From Streptomyces sp. P9-A2 (GTDB lineage: Bacteria > Actinomycetota > Actinomycetes > Streptomycetales > Streptomycetaceae): a stretch of DNA of 64,000 nt. Position numbers and translations under genes: made by a program. The stretch covers positions 6,138,001 through 6,202,000 of the forward strand of contig NZ_JAZIFX010000001.1 of NCBI RefSeq assembly GCF_036634175.1. Direction: 5' to 3'. Positions within the stretch are counted from its first letter, which is position 1. Every line of letters starts with the position of its first letter. Below are positions 1-7,801 of the stretch, piece after piece. The notes below the pieces were generated by a model. That model ran no database searches. It was not told the DNA's origin and worked only from the letters and a program-made list of their open reading frames with translations.

Positions 1-153
1 GCGCTCCGCCATGTCCACCACCGCCTTCTCTCGCTCAACACCCCCGCAAGCGACGCCGTCACGGCGCGCAGCTCCTACTCGCGCGGACGGCGTGCGTACA
101 ACCGCCCCCTGTCGCTGCGTCACCACTGGTCACGCTACGCGACCGACGGGACC

Positions 154-684
154 GTGAGGGGTGTGACGACGAAACCCATCAATCCCACCGACACCACCGA
201 AACCGGCCAGCCCATCACCCCCTGCGCCCCCTTGGAGGTGGTCCCGCCCCCGTCCCGCACCTTCGAGATGCGCTTCACCTCCACACCCCGCGGAGCCCGC
301 CTCGCCCGCCGCCTCGCGGCCGTCCGCCTGGACGCGTGGGGCATCCCGTACGCCACCGGCCCGCACGACGCGGTCGTGCTGATCGTCGCGGAGTTCACCG
401 CGAGCGCCGTACAGCACGGCCACGTCCCCGGCCGGGACTTCCACCTCCGCCTCCACGCGACCCCCGACGGCCGCACCGTACGCGTGGAGGTCACCGACAC
501 CCGCGCCGAACGCCACCCGCGCCGCCCCACCGCTCCGGAGGAGATGGACGGCACCGACGAGGCTGGCCGCGGCCTGCTTCTCGTATCGCGGCTTGCGACC
601 CGGTGGGACTGGCACCCGCGCCCGGACGGCCCGGGCAAGACCGTCTGGGCGGAGTACGCGCTCCTGCCCCTGTCCTGGCGGTGA
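154..684 (+). CDS. RsbW-like ATP-binding (HATPase_c_2) regulatory protein
   Basis: A 176-aa GHKL-fold protein of the small anti-sigma kinase type common in Streptomyces. The N-box is visible as AEFTASAVQHG, the G1 region as VEVTDTRAER and the G2 region as DEAGRGLLLVSRLA. There is no sensor, membrane or HisKA part, so it is a stand-alone ATP-binding module, presumably a soluble serine kinase or anti-sigma factor. The first GTG is at 154 and a second in-frame GTG lies three codons later, so the start is uncertain. It is co-directional with the large ATPase downstream, but 208 bases separate them, so a shared transcript is not assured. Its target cannot be named from the sequence. Confidence 0.8.
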   Translation: MRGVTTKPINPTDTTETGQPITPCAPLEVVPPPSRTFEMRFTSTPRGARLARRLAAVRLDAWGIPYATGPHDAVVLIVAEFTASAVQHGHVPGRDFHLRLHATPDGRTVRVEVTDTRAERHPRRPTAPEEMDGTDEAGRGLLLVSRLATRWDWHPRPDGPGKTVWAEYALLPLSWR

Positions 685-736
685 ACCGCTTCTCCCCACC
701 TCTGCAACAGTTCCCTATTGCATCGTCAACTTCCTT

Positions 737-752
737 GATAACCAGGGTTATC
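737..752. promoter_or_regulatory. Perfect 16-bp palindrome upstream of the ATPase cluster
   Basis: GATAACC-AG-GGTTATC is a perfect inverted repeat with 7-bp arms. It sits in a locally AT-rich stretch (about 700-770) between the RsbW-like gene and the ATPase start at 893. Its size and place fit a dimeric repressor operator or part of a promoter. No cognate regulator is identifiable. Confidence 0.45.
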
Positions 753-892
753 GAGCAAGTAAGCCGAAGAAATCCCGCCCGCTCCTACGGTTCCGTCCAT
801 CGACAGGCACCCGGCGGCGGCCCGGCCGCCGCCCCGGCGCCTGCCGGTGCTCGCCCCTTCCACGTCAGTACGGGAACCATGGGAGACACTTC

Positions 893-3337
893 ATGGACGA
901 CGCCACGGACCGGACCCCCGACCACGCAATGCCGCTGCCCGAGCTGGTGGAGGCCCGGCTGGCCGGCGACCGGAAGCTCACCGATCCGGTGAAGGCCCTC
1001 ATCCGTGAGGCACTCGGCGACTCGGGGAACGCCGAAGACGGCGCAGGCGCCTCCTCCGCCGGCCCCCTCTACCTGGGCAAGGTCACCGTCACCGGATTCC
1101 GCGGTGTCGGCTCCCGGACGCCGCTGAAGCTGAAGCCCAAGCCCGGAGTCACCCTCGTCGTCGGACGCAACGGCTCCGGCAAGTCGAGCATCGCCGAGGC
1201 CGTCGAGACCCTGTTCACCGGCACCAACGCCCACTACGCGGGACAGCACCCGAGCCACGCCGTCCACTGGCGCAACCTGCACCAGGGCGAACAGACCGTC
1301 GTCGAGGCCAAGCTGACCGTCGAGGGCGACCCGTCGCCGAGCACCCTCACCCGCACCTGGACCGGCGACGCCTTCACCGACTCCGAGGCCGTGCTCAGGC
1401 GGCCGGGACACGGCACCGTGCCGCTGGAACAGGCCGGCTGGGAGCGGGTGACCCGCGCCTACCGCCCCTTCCTGTCGTACGCCGACCTGGACAACCTGAT
1501 CAACGGCAAGCCGTCCGAGATGTACGACAACATCGCCGCGATCCTCGGCCTCGACCACCTCAACGCCGCCGCGCGGTGGCTGACGGCGGCGAAGAAGGAA
1601 CTCGACACCGTCGTGAACGCGGAGAAGGACAAGAAGCCGCTCCTCCACGCGGCCCTGGAGGAGGTCGGGCACGACGACCGGGCGCTCAAGGCCCTCCTGG
1701 CGATGGAGGAGAACGGTGGGCCCGACCACGCTGTGCTCGACGCCCTGATCGCCGGAGCGCCCACGTCCGACGAGGGCCGGCTGCGGGAAGCCCGGCTGGA
1801 GGCCGCCGCCGAGACCGAGGGGCCCGACCTCGACAAGGTCGGCGCCGCCGTCGACGCACTGCGGCACGCCGTCGCCGACCTCGACGACCTGAAGGGCACC
1901 GCGGCCGCCGACGCCCACAGCAGGGCCGAACTGCTCCAGGCGGCCCTCAGCCACAGCGACCGCCACGCCGACGACACGGCCTGCCCGGTCTGCGGCACAG
2001 AACAGGTCCTGGACCGGGAGTGGGCCGCGCGCGCCGAGGCGCAGATCGCCGCCCTCCTCCGCGAGGCCGCAGCCGTACGCGAGGCCGAGGCCGGCCTGCG
2101 GACCGCGACGCGCACCCTGCACAACCTGGTGCTCCTGCCTCGGGAGATCCCGGCCGTGCTCGCCGAACCGTGGGAGGCCTGGGGAGACTGCCGTCGGATC
2201 ACCGACCCCGCCGAACTCGCCGAGCGCGCGCTCAAGGCGGCGGTGACACTGACGGACGCGTGCGCGATCGTGGCCGGTGCGGCGCGCGAGGAACTGGCGG
2301 CCAAGGACGAACGCTGGCACGCGGTCGTCGGCCTGCTCGCCGAGTGGACGAAGCTCTCCCGGGAGGCCGAAGCCGCCAAGCCCCGTAGGACCGAGGTCAG
2401 CGCCGCCCTCAACTGGATCAAGAAGCTCACGACCGAGGTCCGCGACCTCCGCGTCGACGCCTTCGCTGGCCACACGCAGCGGATCTGGGAGAGGCTGCGC
2501 CAGCAGAGCAGCGTCGACCTGACCCACGTCGGCCTGCACGGCAGCGAGAGGGCCAACGTGCGCAAGCTGGTCATGGACGTCACCGTCGACGACACCGAGG
2601 CCTCCGCCCTGGGCGTCATGAGCCAGGGCGAGCTGCACTCGCTCGCCCTCTCCCTGTTCCTGCCCCGCACCGCCACGGCCGACAGCCCCTTCGGCTTCGT
2701 CGTCATCGACGACCCCGTGCAGTCCATGGACCCGGCAAAGGTCGACGGCCTGGCCCAGGTACTCGACGAACTCGGCCGCGACCGGCAGGTCATCGTCTTC
2801 ACCCACGACACCCGCCTCCCGCACGCCTTCCGCAGCCAGAACCTGCCGGTGACCGTGCTGAAGGTCGAGCGCGGCGAGAAGTCCAAGGTGCACGTCACCT
2901 GCGACACCGACCCGGTCAAGGAGGCCATCGACAACGCCATGGCCCTCGCCCAGACCACGAACTGCTCCGAGACGGCCCTACGCCACGTCCTGCCGTCCCT
3001 GTGCCGCGAGGCCCTGGCGACGGCGCTCGTCGAAGCGGCCTGGCTCCGCCGCAACCGCACCGGCCGGTCCGCCGAGTACCTCCAGTCCGCCATCGACACG
3101 ACCGAACGGCTCATCCCGCTCGCGTCGTTCGCCCTCTTCGACGACGGCCTCGTCCACCCCGACGACGACGTCAGGAACCGCCTCCGCCACCTCTACGGCA
3201 ACGAGTGCACGACCCTGATCCACCAGTGCCAGCAGGGCGCCCACCCCGGCGGCTTCCTCCCGCACCACCCGGTGGACTTCGTCCGGAAGGTCGAGGCCCT
3301 CGCCGCTCGGCTCCGCACCCCGGAGGTGAACGCCTGA
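893..3337 (+). CDS. SMC/RecN-like AAA ATPase with zinc-hook-like cysteines
   Basis: An 814-aa ABC-type ATPase. Walker A GRNGSGKSS is near residue 91, a CPVCG motif interrupts a long coiled-coil region near 363 (as in Rad50-type zinc hooks), a signature-like MSQGELHSLALSLF is near 577 and Walker B FVVIDDPVQSMD near 603. The last ~110 residues are a separate helical region. The reading frame is open much further upstream, but the ATG at 893 has GGGAG seven bases before it and gives the expected N-terminus. Proteins with this layout act on DNA ends or serve as defence ATPases. The function here is inferred, not known. Its stop overlaps the next ATG (TGATG), so the two are translationally coupled. 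Confidence 0.85.
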   Translation: MDDATDRTPDHAMPLPELVEARLAGDRKLTDPVKALIREALGDSGNAEDGAGASSAGPLYLGKVTVTGFRGVGSRTPLKLKPKPGVTLVVGRNGSGKSSIAEAVETLFTGTNAHYAGQHPSHAVHWRNLHQGEQTVVEAKLTVEGDPSPSTLTRTWTGDAFTDSEAVLRRPGHGTVPLEQAGWERVTRAYRPFLSYADLDNLINGKPSEMYDNIAAILGLDHLNAAARWLTAAKKELDTVVNAEKDKKPLLHAALEEVGHDDRALKALLAMEENGGPDHAVLDALIAGAPTSDEGRLREARLEAAAETEGPDLDKVGAAVDALRHAVADLDDLKGTAAADAHSRAELLQAALSHSDRHADDTACPVCGTEQVLDREWAARAEAQIAALLREAAAVREAEAGLRTATRTLHNLVLLPREIPAVLAEPWEAWGDCRRITDPAELAERALKAAVTLTDACAIVAGAAREELAAKDERWHAVVGLLAEWTKLSREAEAAKPRRTEVSAALNWIKKLTTEVRDLRVDAFAGHTQRIWERLRQQSSVDLTHVGLHGSERANVRKLVMDVTVDDTEASALGVMSQGELHSLALSLFLPRTATADSPFGFVVIDDPVQSMDPAKVDGLAQVLDELGRDRQVIVFTHDTRLPHAFRSQNLPVTVLKVERGEKSKVHVTCDTDPVKEAIDNAMALAQTTNCSETALRHVLPSLCREALATALVEAAWLRRNRTGRSAEYLQSAIDTTERLIPLASFALFDDGLVHPDDDVRNRLRHLYGNECTTLIHQCQQGAHPGGFLPHHPVDFVRKVEALAARLRTPEVNA

Positions 3338-3801
3338 TGCCCGGCACCTCCACCATCACCGCCCTCCTCGCGACGGTCGACGACCTCCTCACCGAAGGAC
3401 CGGGCGACAGCCCGCTGTCCCGGGCGGGCCGCGACCGCGGAGCGGCCTACGCCCTCCGCATCGCCCTGGAAGCAGCCGTCGACGCGGCCCTCACGGCCCG
3501 GGAAACCTCGCTCCGCGAGGTGAGCACGCGCGCGAAACTGCTCTGCCTGCGCCACTACGCCGGCCCTGTCCTGGCCCACCGCGTTAAAGCCCTTTGGAGC
3601 CAGCTCAGCGCCGGCTGCAAGTACCACCACGACGAACTCGGACCGACCCACGCCCAGGTGTGGGCCTGGCGGGCAGCCGTTGGGACGCTCGTCACGGAGC
3701 TTGCTGCACCCAGGACGATCCCGGAGTTCCCCCGGCAGCTCGGCGCCGAGCGCCTGCCTGCTGAGGTGACGGCGACGGCCCACGATGGGGAGCACACGTA
3801 G
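3337..3801 (+). CDS. Small all-alpha protein, HEPN-like by pattern (unknown function)
   Basis: A 154-aa protein predicted to be mostly helical. The ATG shares one base with the stop of the SMC-like ATPase and is preceded by GGAGGTGA, so the two are produced together and probably work together. The segment LSAGCKYHHDELGPTHAQ resembles the short C/HH-bearing helices attached to some bacterial ATPases that I recall as HEPN/DUF4145-like, but the canonical RxxxxH RNase motif is not evident. It could be a toxin/effector or simply an accessory subunit. I do not recognise a named family with certainty. Confidence 0.6.
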   Translation: MPGTSTITALLATVDDLLTEGPGDSPLSRAGRDRGAAYALRIALEAAVDAALTARETSLREVSTRAKLLCLRHYAGPVLAHRVKALWSQLSAGCKYHHDELGPTHAQVWAWRAAVGTLVTELAAPRTIPEFPRQLGAERLPAEVTATAHDGEHT

Positions 3802-3850
3802 GGACCGGCAGTAATGGGCTCTGGTTCGCCGGAACTGCCATGACGGCCGA

Positions 3851-3856
3851 TAGGGT
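3851..3856 (+). promoter_or_regulatory. Possible -10 element for the GrpE-like gene
   Basis: TAGGGT lies eight bases before the GTG at 3865, where no Shine-Dalgarno sequence is visible. That spacing would fit a leaderless transcript from an internal promoter. No convincing -35 is seen, so this is tentative. Confidence 0.3.
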
Positions 3857-3864
3857 TTCGAGCT

Positions 3865-5991
3865 GTGGAAATCGGATCTTTGGTTGAGCAATGTGCCGAC
3901 AGTGCCGTACATCGTATAGGTACCGTTCGCGCGCTGGACGAGAAGGAAGTCGTCGTCGAGTGGGAGGGGGATGAGAGCGAGCACTTGCCCGTGCCCGTAC
4001 CGGAGTCGGTGAGGACTCTCGTCCCGGGAACGATCCGGTACAAGGCCGCTACCGACCTCGCCGCACTCCAGAGCGAGTTCGAGAGTGACCCCGTGAAGGT
4101 GCTGGTCGGGCTGCTCCGTGAACTGCGTGAGCAGGTCACCATCACCGCTCTGCGGAAGCGTGTGGAGGGCATGGGGATCCTTGCGAACATGTCGCTCGAT
4201 GAGTGGGGCCAGATGCATCAAGTGCTCCGCGCCCAGCCCGAGGTGCACGCAACGAGCAAGGGCATGCGGTGGGGCGTGGGTAGGACGAGGTCCCGTGGCT
4301 CTCGTCAGCAGTTGTCCGCTTCCGAGGCACTTCGGAGGTTGGTGGGTAAGTCTCCCAAGCAGGCGAAGCAGTCGTTGCCCGCCGCCGTGTCCGCTGGACT
4401 GCATGAGTTGTTGCCGTATGAACAGCTCGCGGCACACGCGTGGGGCGTGCCCGTGACCGAGTGGCCGCGCCGCTGGGCGGAGCCCCATCCAGAGCGCGTC
4501 CCTGAGGAGATCCGCCTGATCGCCGTAGAGCACATCATCGAGATGTCGCGCGCCCGGAGTCGAATCGTGCTCCCTGGCATCGAACCCAGCCCGGCTGCGC
4601 TGAAGGCCGCGGAGATCCCGTCGTCCCTCGAACTCCTGCCGCTGCTCGTCCCCCTCGCTGCGATGCCTGCGTCAAGTTTCGCGGCGGACAAGGCGGCCAA
4701 GGCGCTCAGCGGTGAGCATGCGTGGAGCGCCCTGCGTGCGGTCATGGAGTGCTTCGAGCAGGCATTGTCCGTGTCCTCCGGATCCGAGGACGCCCCGGAT
4801 CAGGAAGAACGGTTGGCCCCTCTCTCGGCCAGGGCAAGAGAACTTCTGAAGACGGTGTTGATGAGGCGGCCCAAGGAGGATGACCTTCCGTGGCTGGACT
4901 TCGCGGAGGAGATGGCGTTCGGGGCCTGCGCCTTGTTGGCGGACCCCCGGACTCGGGAGCAGTCGAACGGACCTGTGCGGGAGTGGGCCCGGCACGTGGC
5001 CGACCATCCGGCTATTCCCGCCGAGCTTCGAGAAGGGGCCAGAACCGCCCAGGCCGCCGCGACGGTTGAAACCGCCGAAGTGGCGGAGACGGACAGCACA
5101 AGTGACGGCGAGAGGAAGCAGGAAGGCCGGGAGGCTGAGGCCGTACCCGAGGCGCCCAAGGTGCCTGCGGGACAGGCTGAGTCCCTGGATGTCGAAGCGG
5201 GGGGCGACGCCGCCGCCGGGGTGGAGGCCGCGCTCACGGCAGACGATTCTTCCCCGAGCATGGCGGAGGACGTCCCGGACGAGGCATCGGAGGCGGCGCA
5301 GAATGCGGCACAGGAACCCGAGCCTGACCCGCAGGCCGACATCGCGGCTCTGACCCGCCTGCTGGAGGAAGAACGCAGCAACGCCGAAGCGGCCCGGACC
5401 GAATACGAACGGCAGCGCCGGGTGGCATCGGAAGCACTGGCCGAGGCGGAAGCAACAGCGAACCGGTTGCAGCTCCGCATCGCGGACGAGGAGAAGCACC
5501 GCGCCGAGGCCGAGACGCGTGCCCACGCCGCCGAGACCAAGTGGGAATCGGCCCAGCGGGACCTGGAAGAGGCGGCCCAGCGAGCCGAAGCGATGACACG
5601 TCAGCTCCGGCGGCGGGACGACGAGCTGCGACAGTCCCGGCAGACCACACGCGGGGCATCGCAGGCGCAGTTGCGGCAGGCCAGGATCGACACGCTGCGT
5701 GTGCTCGCCACGGTCCTCGCCGAAGTCGCGGACCAGGCGGTCCACGAGGGGGAGGAGACAGGGCCGGCGAACGCTCTGTACCGGAGGGTACTGGCACGCG
5801 CGGCAGCAGCCGGGGTGCTGGACATCGGAGCACTCGGAGAAGAGACAGATTACGACCCGGTGATTCACCGGGCCCCAGGCGGACCGGCGGCACGGGTGGT
5901 GGTGGAGCGGCCCGGCTTCGTATGGCAGGGCCCGCGTGAGCCCGAGCCCATCGTGCTGGAACAGGCCATCGTCCGCCGGGCCGAGCAGTAG
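3865..5991 (+). CDS. Coiled-coil protein with C-terminal GrpE-like domain
   Basis: A 708-aa protein. Residues ~1-55 look like a small beta-barrel (SH3/Tudor/CarD-like; GTVRALDEKEVVVEWEG). A helical middle region follows, then an acidic Ala/Glu-rich linker (~390-490) and a heptad-rich coiled coil (~490-600). The C-terminus (~655-700) reads TDYDPVIHRAP and VVVERPGFVWQG, then VLEQAIVRR. That pattern and its order after a long coiled coil resemble the beta-domain of the nucleotide-exchange factor GrpE. An Hsp70-like gene follows directly, so the inferred role is a dedicated exchange factor or scaffold for that ATPase. The GrpE match is by eye only. Start is GTG with no clear ribosome site. Confidence 0.65.
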   Translation: MEIGSLVEQCADSAVHRIGTVRALDEKEVVVEWEGDESEHLPVPVPESVRTLVPGTIRYKAATDLAALQSEFESDPVKVLVGLLRELREQVTITALRKRVEGMGILANMSLDEWGQMHQVLRAQPEVHATSKGMRWGVGRTRSRGSRQQLSASEALRRLVGKSPKQAKQSLPAAVSAGLHELLPYEQLAAHAWGVPVTEWPRRWAEPHPERVPEEIRLIAVEHIIEMSRARSRIVLPGIEPSPAALKAAEIPSSLELLPLLVPLAAMPASSFAADKAAKALSGEHAWSALRAVMECFEQALSVSSGSEDAPDQEERLAPLSARARELLKTVLMRRPKEDDLPWLDFAEEMAFGACALLADPRTREQSNGPVREWARHVADHPAIPAELREGARTAQAAATVETAEVAETDSTSDGERKQEGREAEAVPEAPKVPAGQAESLDVEAGGDAAAGVEAALTADDSSPSMAEDVPDEASEAAQNAAQEPEPDPQADIAALTRLLEEERSNAEAARTEYERQRRVASEALAEAEATANRLQLRIADEEKHRAEAETRAHAAETKWESAQRDLEEAAQRAEAMTRQLRRRDDELRQSRQTTRGASQAQLRQARIDTLRVLATVLAEVADQAVHEGEETGPANALYRRVLARAAAAGVLDIGALGEETDYDPVIHRAPGGPAARVVVERPGFVWQGPREPEPIVLEQAIVRRAEQ

Positions 5992-6057
5992 GCACAACAG
6001 TTGATTTCCGCTGCCGGGGTTGAGGTTCCCGGCAGCCAGGGTCCATGGAGGACATCG

Positions 6058-7728
6058 GTGCAGCACGACAAGCCCTTGATCGGCATCGACTTCGGTACCG
6101 CGACCACCTTGGTGAGCCAACGGCTCCCCGGCGGCTCACCGGAAATAGTGCCGGTCGGTCACGGTACGTCCTGGATGCCGAGCGTGATCGCCGTCTCCGC
6201 CTCCGGTGAGCTCCTGTTCGGCGAAGGCGCCGAGGCGGCGGCCGGGGCCTCGGCGCTGCGGTCGGTGAAACAGTGCATCACTCTCGATCTGACGCCGCAT
6301 GAGCTACCGGGCCGGGAGGGGACCGACCCGATCCGGCACTCCGCTGACGACATGATCGAGCAACTGCTGAGGCACGTGCTGCTGCGTGCCAGGGCAGCCG
6401 GAGCGGACACCGAGGACGCCCACTTCCGTCTTGCCTGTCCCGCAATCTGGGACGGACCGCGGCGCAGGAGGCTCGCCACTCTGGCCAGGGCCGCGGGTGT
6501 CCCCGTGGCCGTCGGGGACGTCGTTGACGAGCCTGTGGCCGCCGGACTGGCCTGGTCGGAGGGGCTCTACTGGGAACTCGGCGAGGAACGGCCCGACGGG
6601 ACCACATTGGTCTTCGACTTCGGCGGGGGCACCCTCGACATCGCCGTGGTCGAGGTCACCGAGTCGCTCCAGGACGGCGCCCCCGAGCTCACCGTGCTCT
6701 CGGCGCGCGGTGTGGCCAGGGCCGGTGATGATCTGGACCTCCGGATCGCCCGGGATCTTGAACAGGACTTGGAGGCCCAGGGCATATCGGTGAACCGAAT
6801 GCCCGACCCTGCCACCCTCAGGGCGCTGATCCTTGCGGCAGCCCGACGGCTCAAGGTGCTGCTCTCCGACACGCGGTACGACGAACAGGCGGTTCCGGTC
6901 GGCGGCGGATACACCAACCTGCCCCTGCTCACCTATACGCGCGGACGGCTGGAAGAAGCGTTCCGGCCACAGATGCTGGAAGCCCTGGAGTACGTCAGGG
7001 CCGCCCTGTGCGAGTCACGGCTGCGTCGGCGCACTACGCCCGACATCGAGCGTCTGAAGCGTATGCCGCTGTGGGAACTGGCGACCGATGTGCAGCATGT
7101 GCTGCTCGCCGGCGGCATGTCCCAGGTGCCGCTGGTACGCCGGCTTTTCGAGGAGAACTTCTCCCACGCCCAGGTGGAGTTCGACAGATCCCTGGAATCA
7201 CCGGAACAGTCGGTCGTGACCGGCCTGGTGGTACACAACTACCATCGCCTCAACCTCCCCCGGCCCGGTTTCGACCTGGTGCTGGAATGGGACGACCTGA
7301 GCGGAGGCCGGCGCAGCGAACTGCTCTACCCGGCCTTCCAGCCCCTTTATGAGCCGCATCGGGTGGTGCGCGGTGAGGAACTGGCCCACCGCTGGCGGGG
7401 GACACCGGATGTCCATCGGGTCACCAAAGGCCGGCTCCGGGCGAAGGCCGTGGACGGGGAACCGATGGACTTCTCGGTGGACGGTACCGCACTGCCGTAT
7501 CTGCCCGTTGAACTCCACCCGAGGACAGCCTTCTCGCTTGCCCTGCGGCTCAACGGCGAGATGGTCGTACATGATTCGACGGCCCGGCCCATGATTTTCA
7601 GGGTGGAGAGGTGGCCCGTGCTCCGGAAGGGAGAGCAGGAGGCCATCCGCCTGACGCCGGTACGAAAGGGCGCCCTGGTACACCAGCGGGTGTCATTCAC
7701 CGACGTGTATTCCCATCCGTGGCAGTGA
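6058..7728 (+). CDS. Hsp70-like ATPase with short substrate domain
   Basis: A 556-aa actin-fold chaperone-type ATPase. Phosphate-1 motif IGIDFGTATT is near residue 9, phosphate-2 VFDFGGGTLDIAVV near 185 and adenosine motif LLAGGMSQVPLVRRLFEE near 350. A beta-rich C-terminal part of ~170 residues follows, without a long helical lid or an EEVD-like tail, so this is a divergent Hsp70 and not housekeeping DnaK. The GTG at 6058 is chosen because GGAGG ends six bases before it; an upstream in-frame TTG has no such site. It directly follows the GrpE-like gene and converges on the SNF2 helicase. Confidence 0.85.
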   Translation: MQHDKPLIGIDFGTATTLVSQRLPGGSPEIVPVGHGTSWMPSVIAVSASGELLFGEGAEAAAGASALRSVKQCITLDLTPHELPGREGTDPIRHSADDMIEQLLRHVLLRARAAGADTEDAHFRLACPAIWDGPRRRRLATLARAAGVPVAVGDVVDEPVAAGLAWSEGLYWELGEERPDGTTLVFDFGGGTLDIAVVEVTESLQDGAPELTVLSARGVARAGDDLDLRIARDLEQDLEAQGISVNRMPDPATLRALILAAARRLKVLLSDTRYDEQAVPVGGGYTNLPLLTYTRGRLEEAFRPQMLEALEYVRAALCESRLRRRTTPDIERLKRMPLWELATDVQHVLLAGGMSQVPLVRRLFEENFSHAQVEFDRSLESPEQSVVTGLVVHNYHRLNLPRPGFDLVLEWDDLSGGRRSELLYPAFQPLYEPHRVVRGEELAHRWRGTPDVHRVTKGRLRAKAVDGEPMDFSVDGTALPYLPVELHPRTAFSLALRLNGEMVVHDSTARPMIFRVERWPVLRKGEQEAIRLTPVRKGALVHQRVSFTDVYSHPWQ

Positions 7729-7801
7729 GGGTGCCCGGCGGTGGCCCGGAGCAGCCCTGGGTCACTGCCAGACATCCGGTCGATCACCGTCGGCTAACCG
7801 G

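Noticed and set aside
785..2893. 702-aa frame antisense to the SMC-like ATPase
   Set aside because: No start signal or motif; the plus strand has clear Walker A, signature and Walker B motifs.
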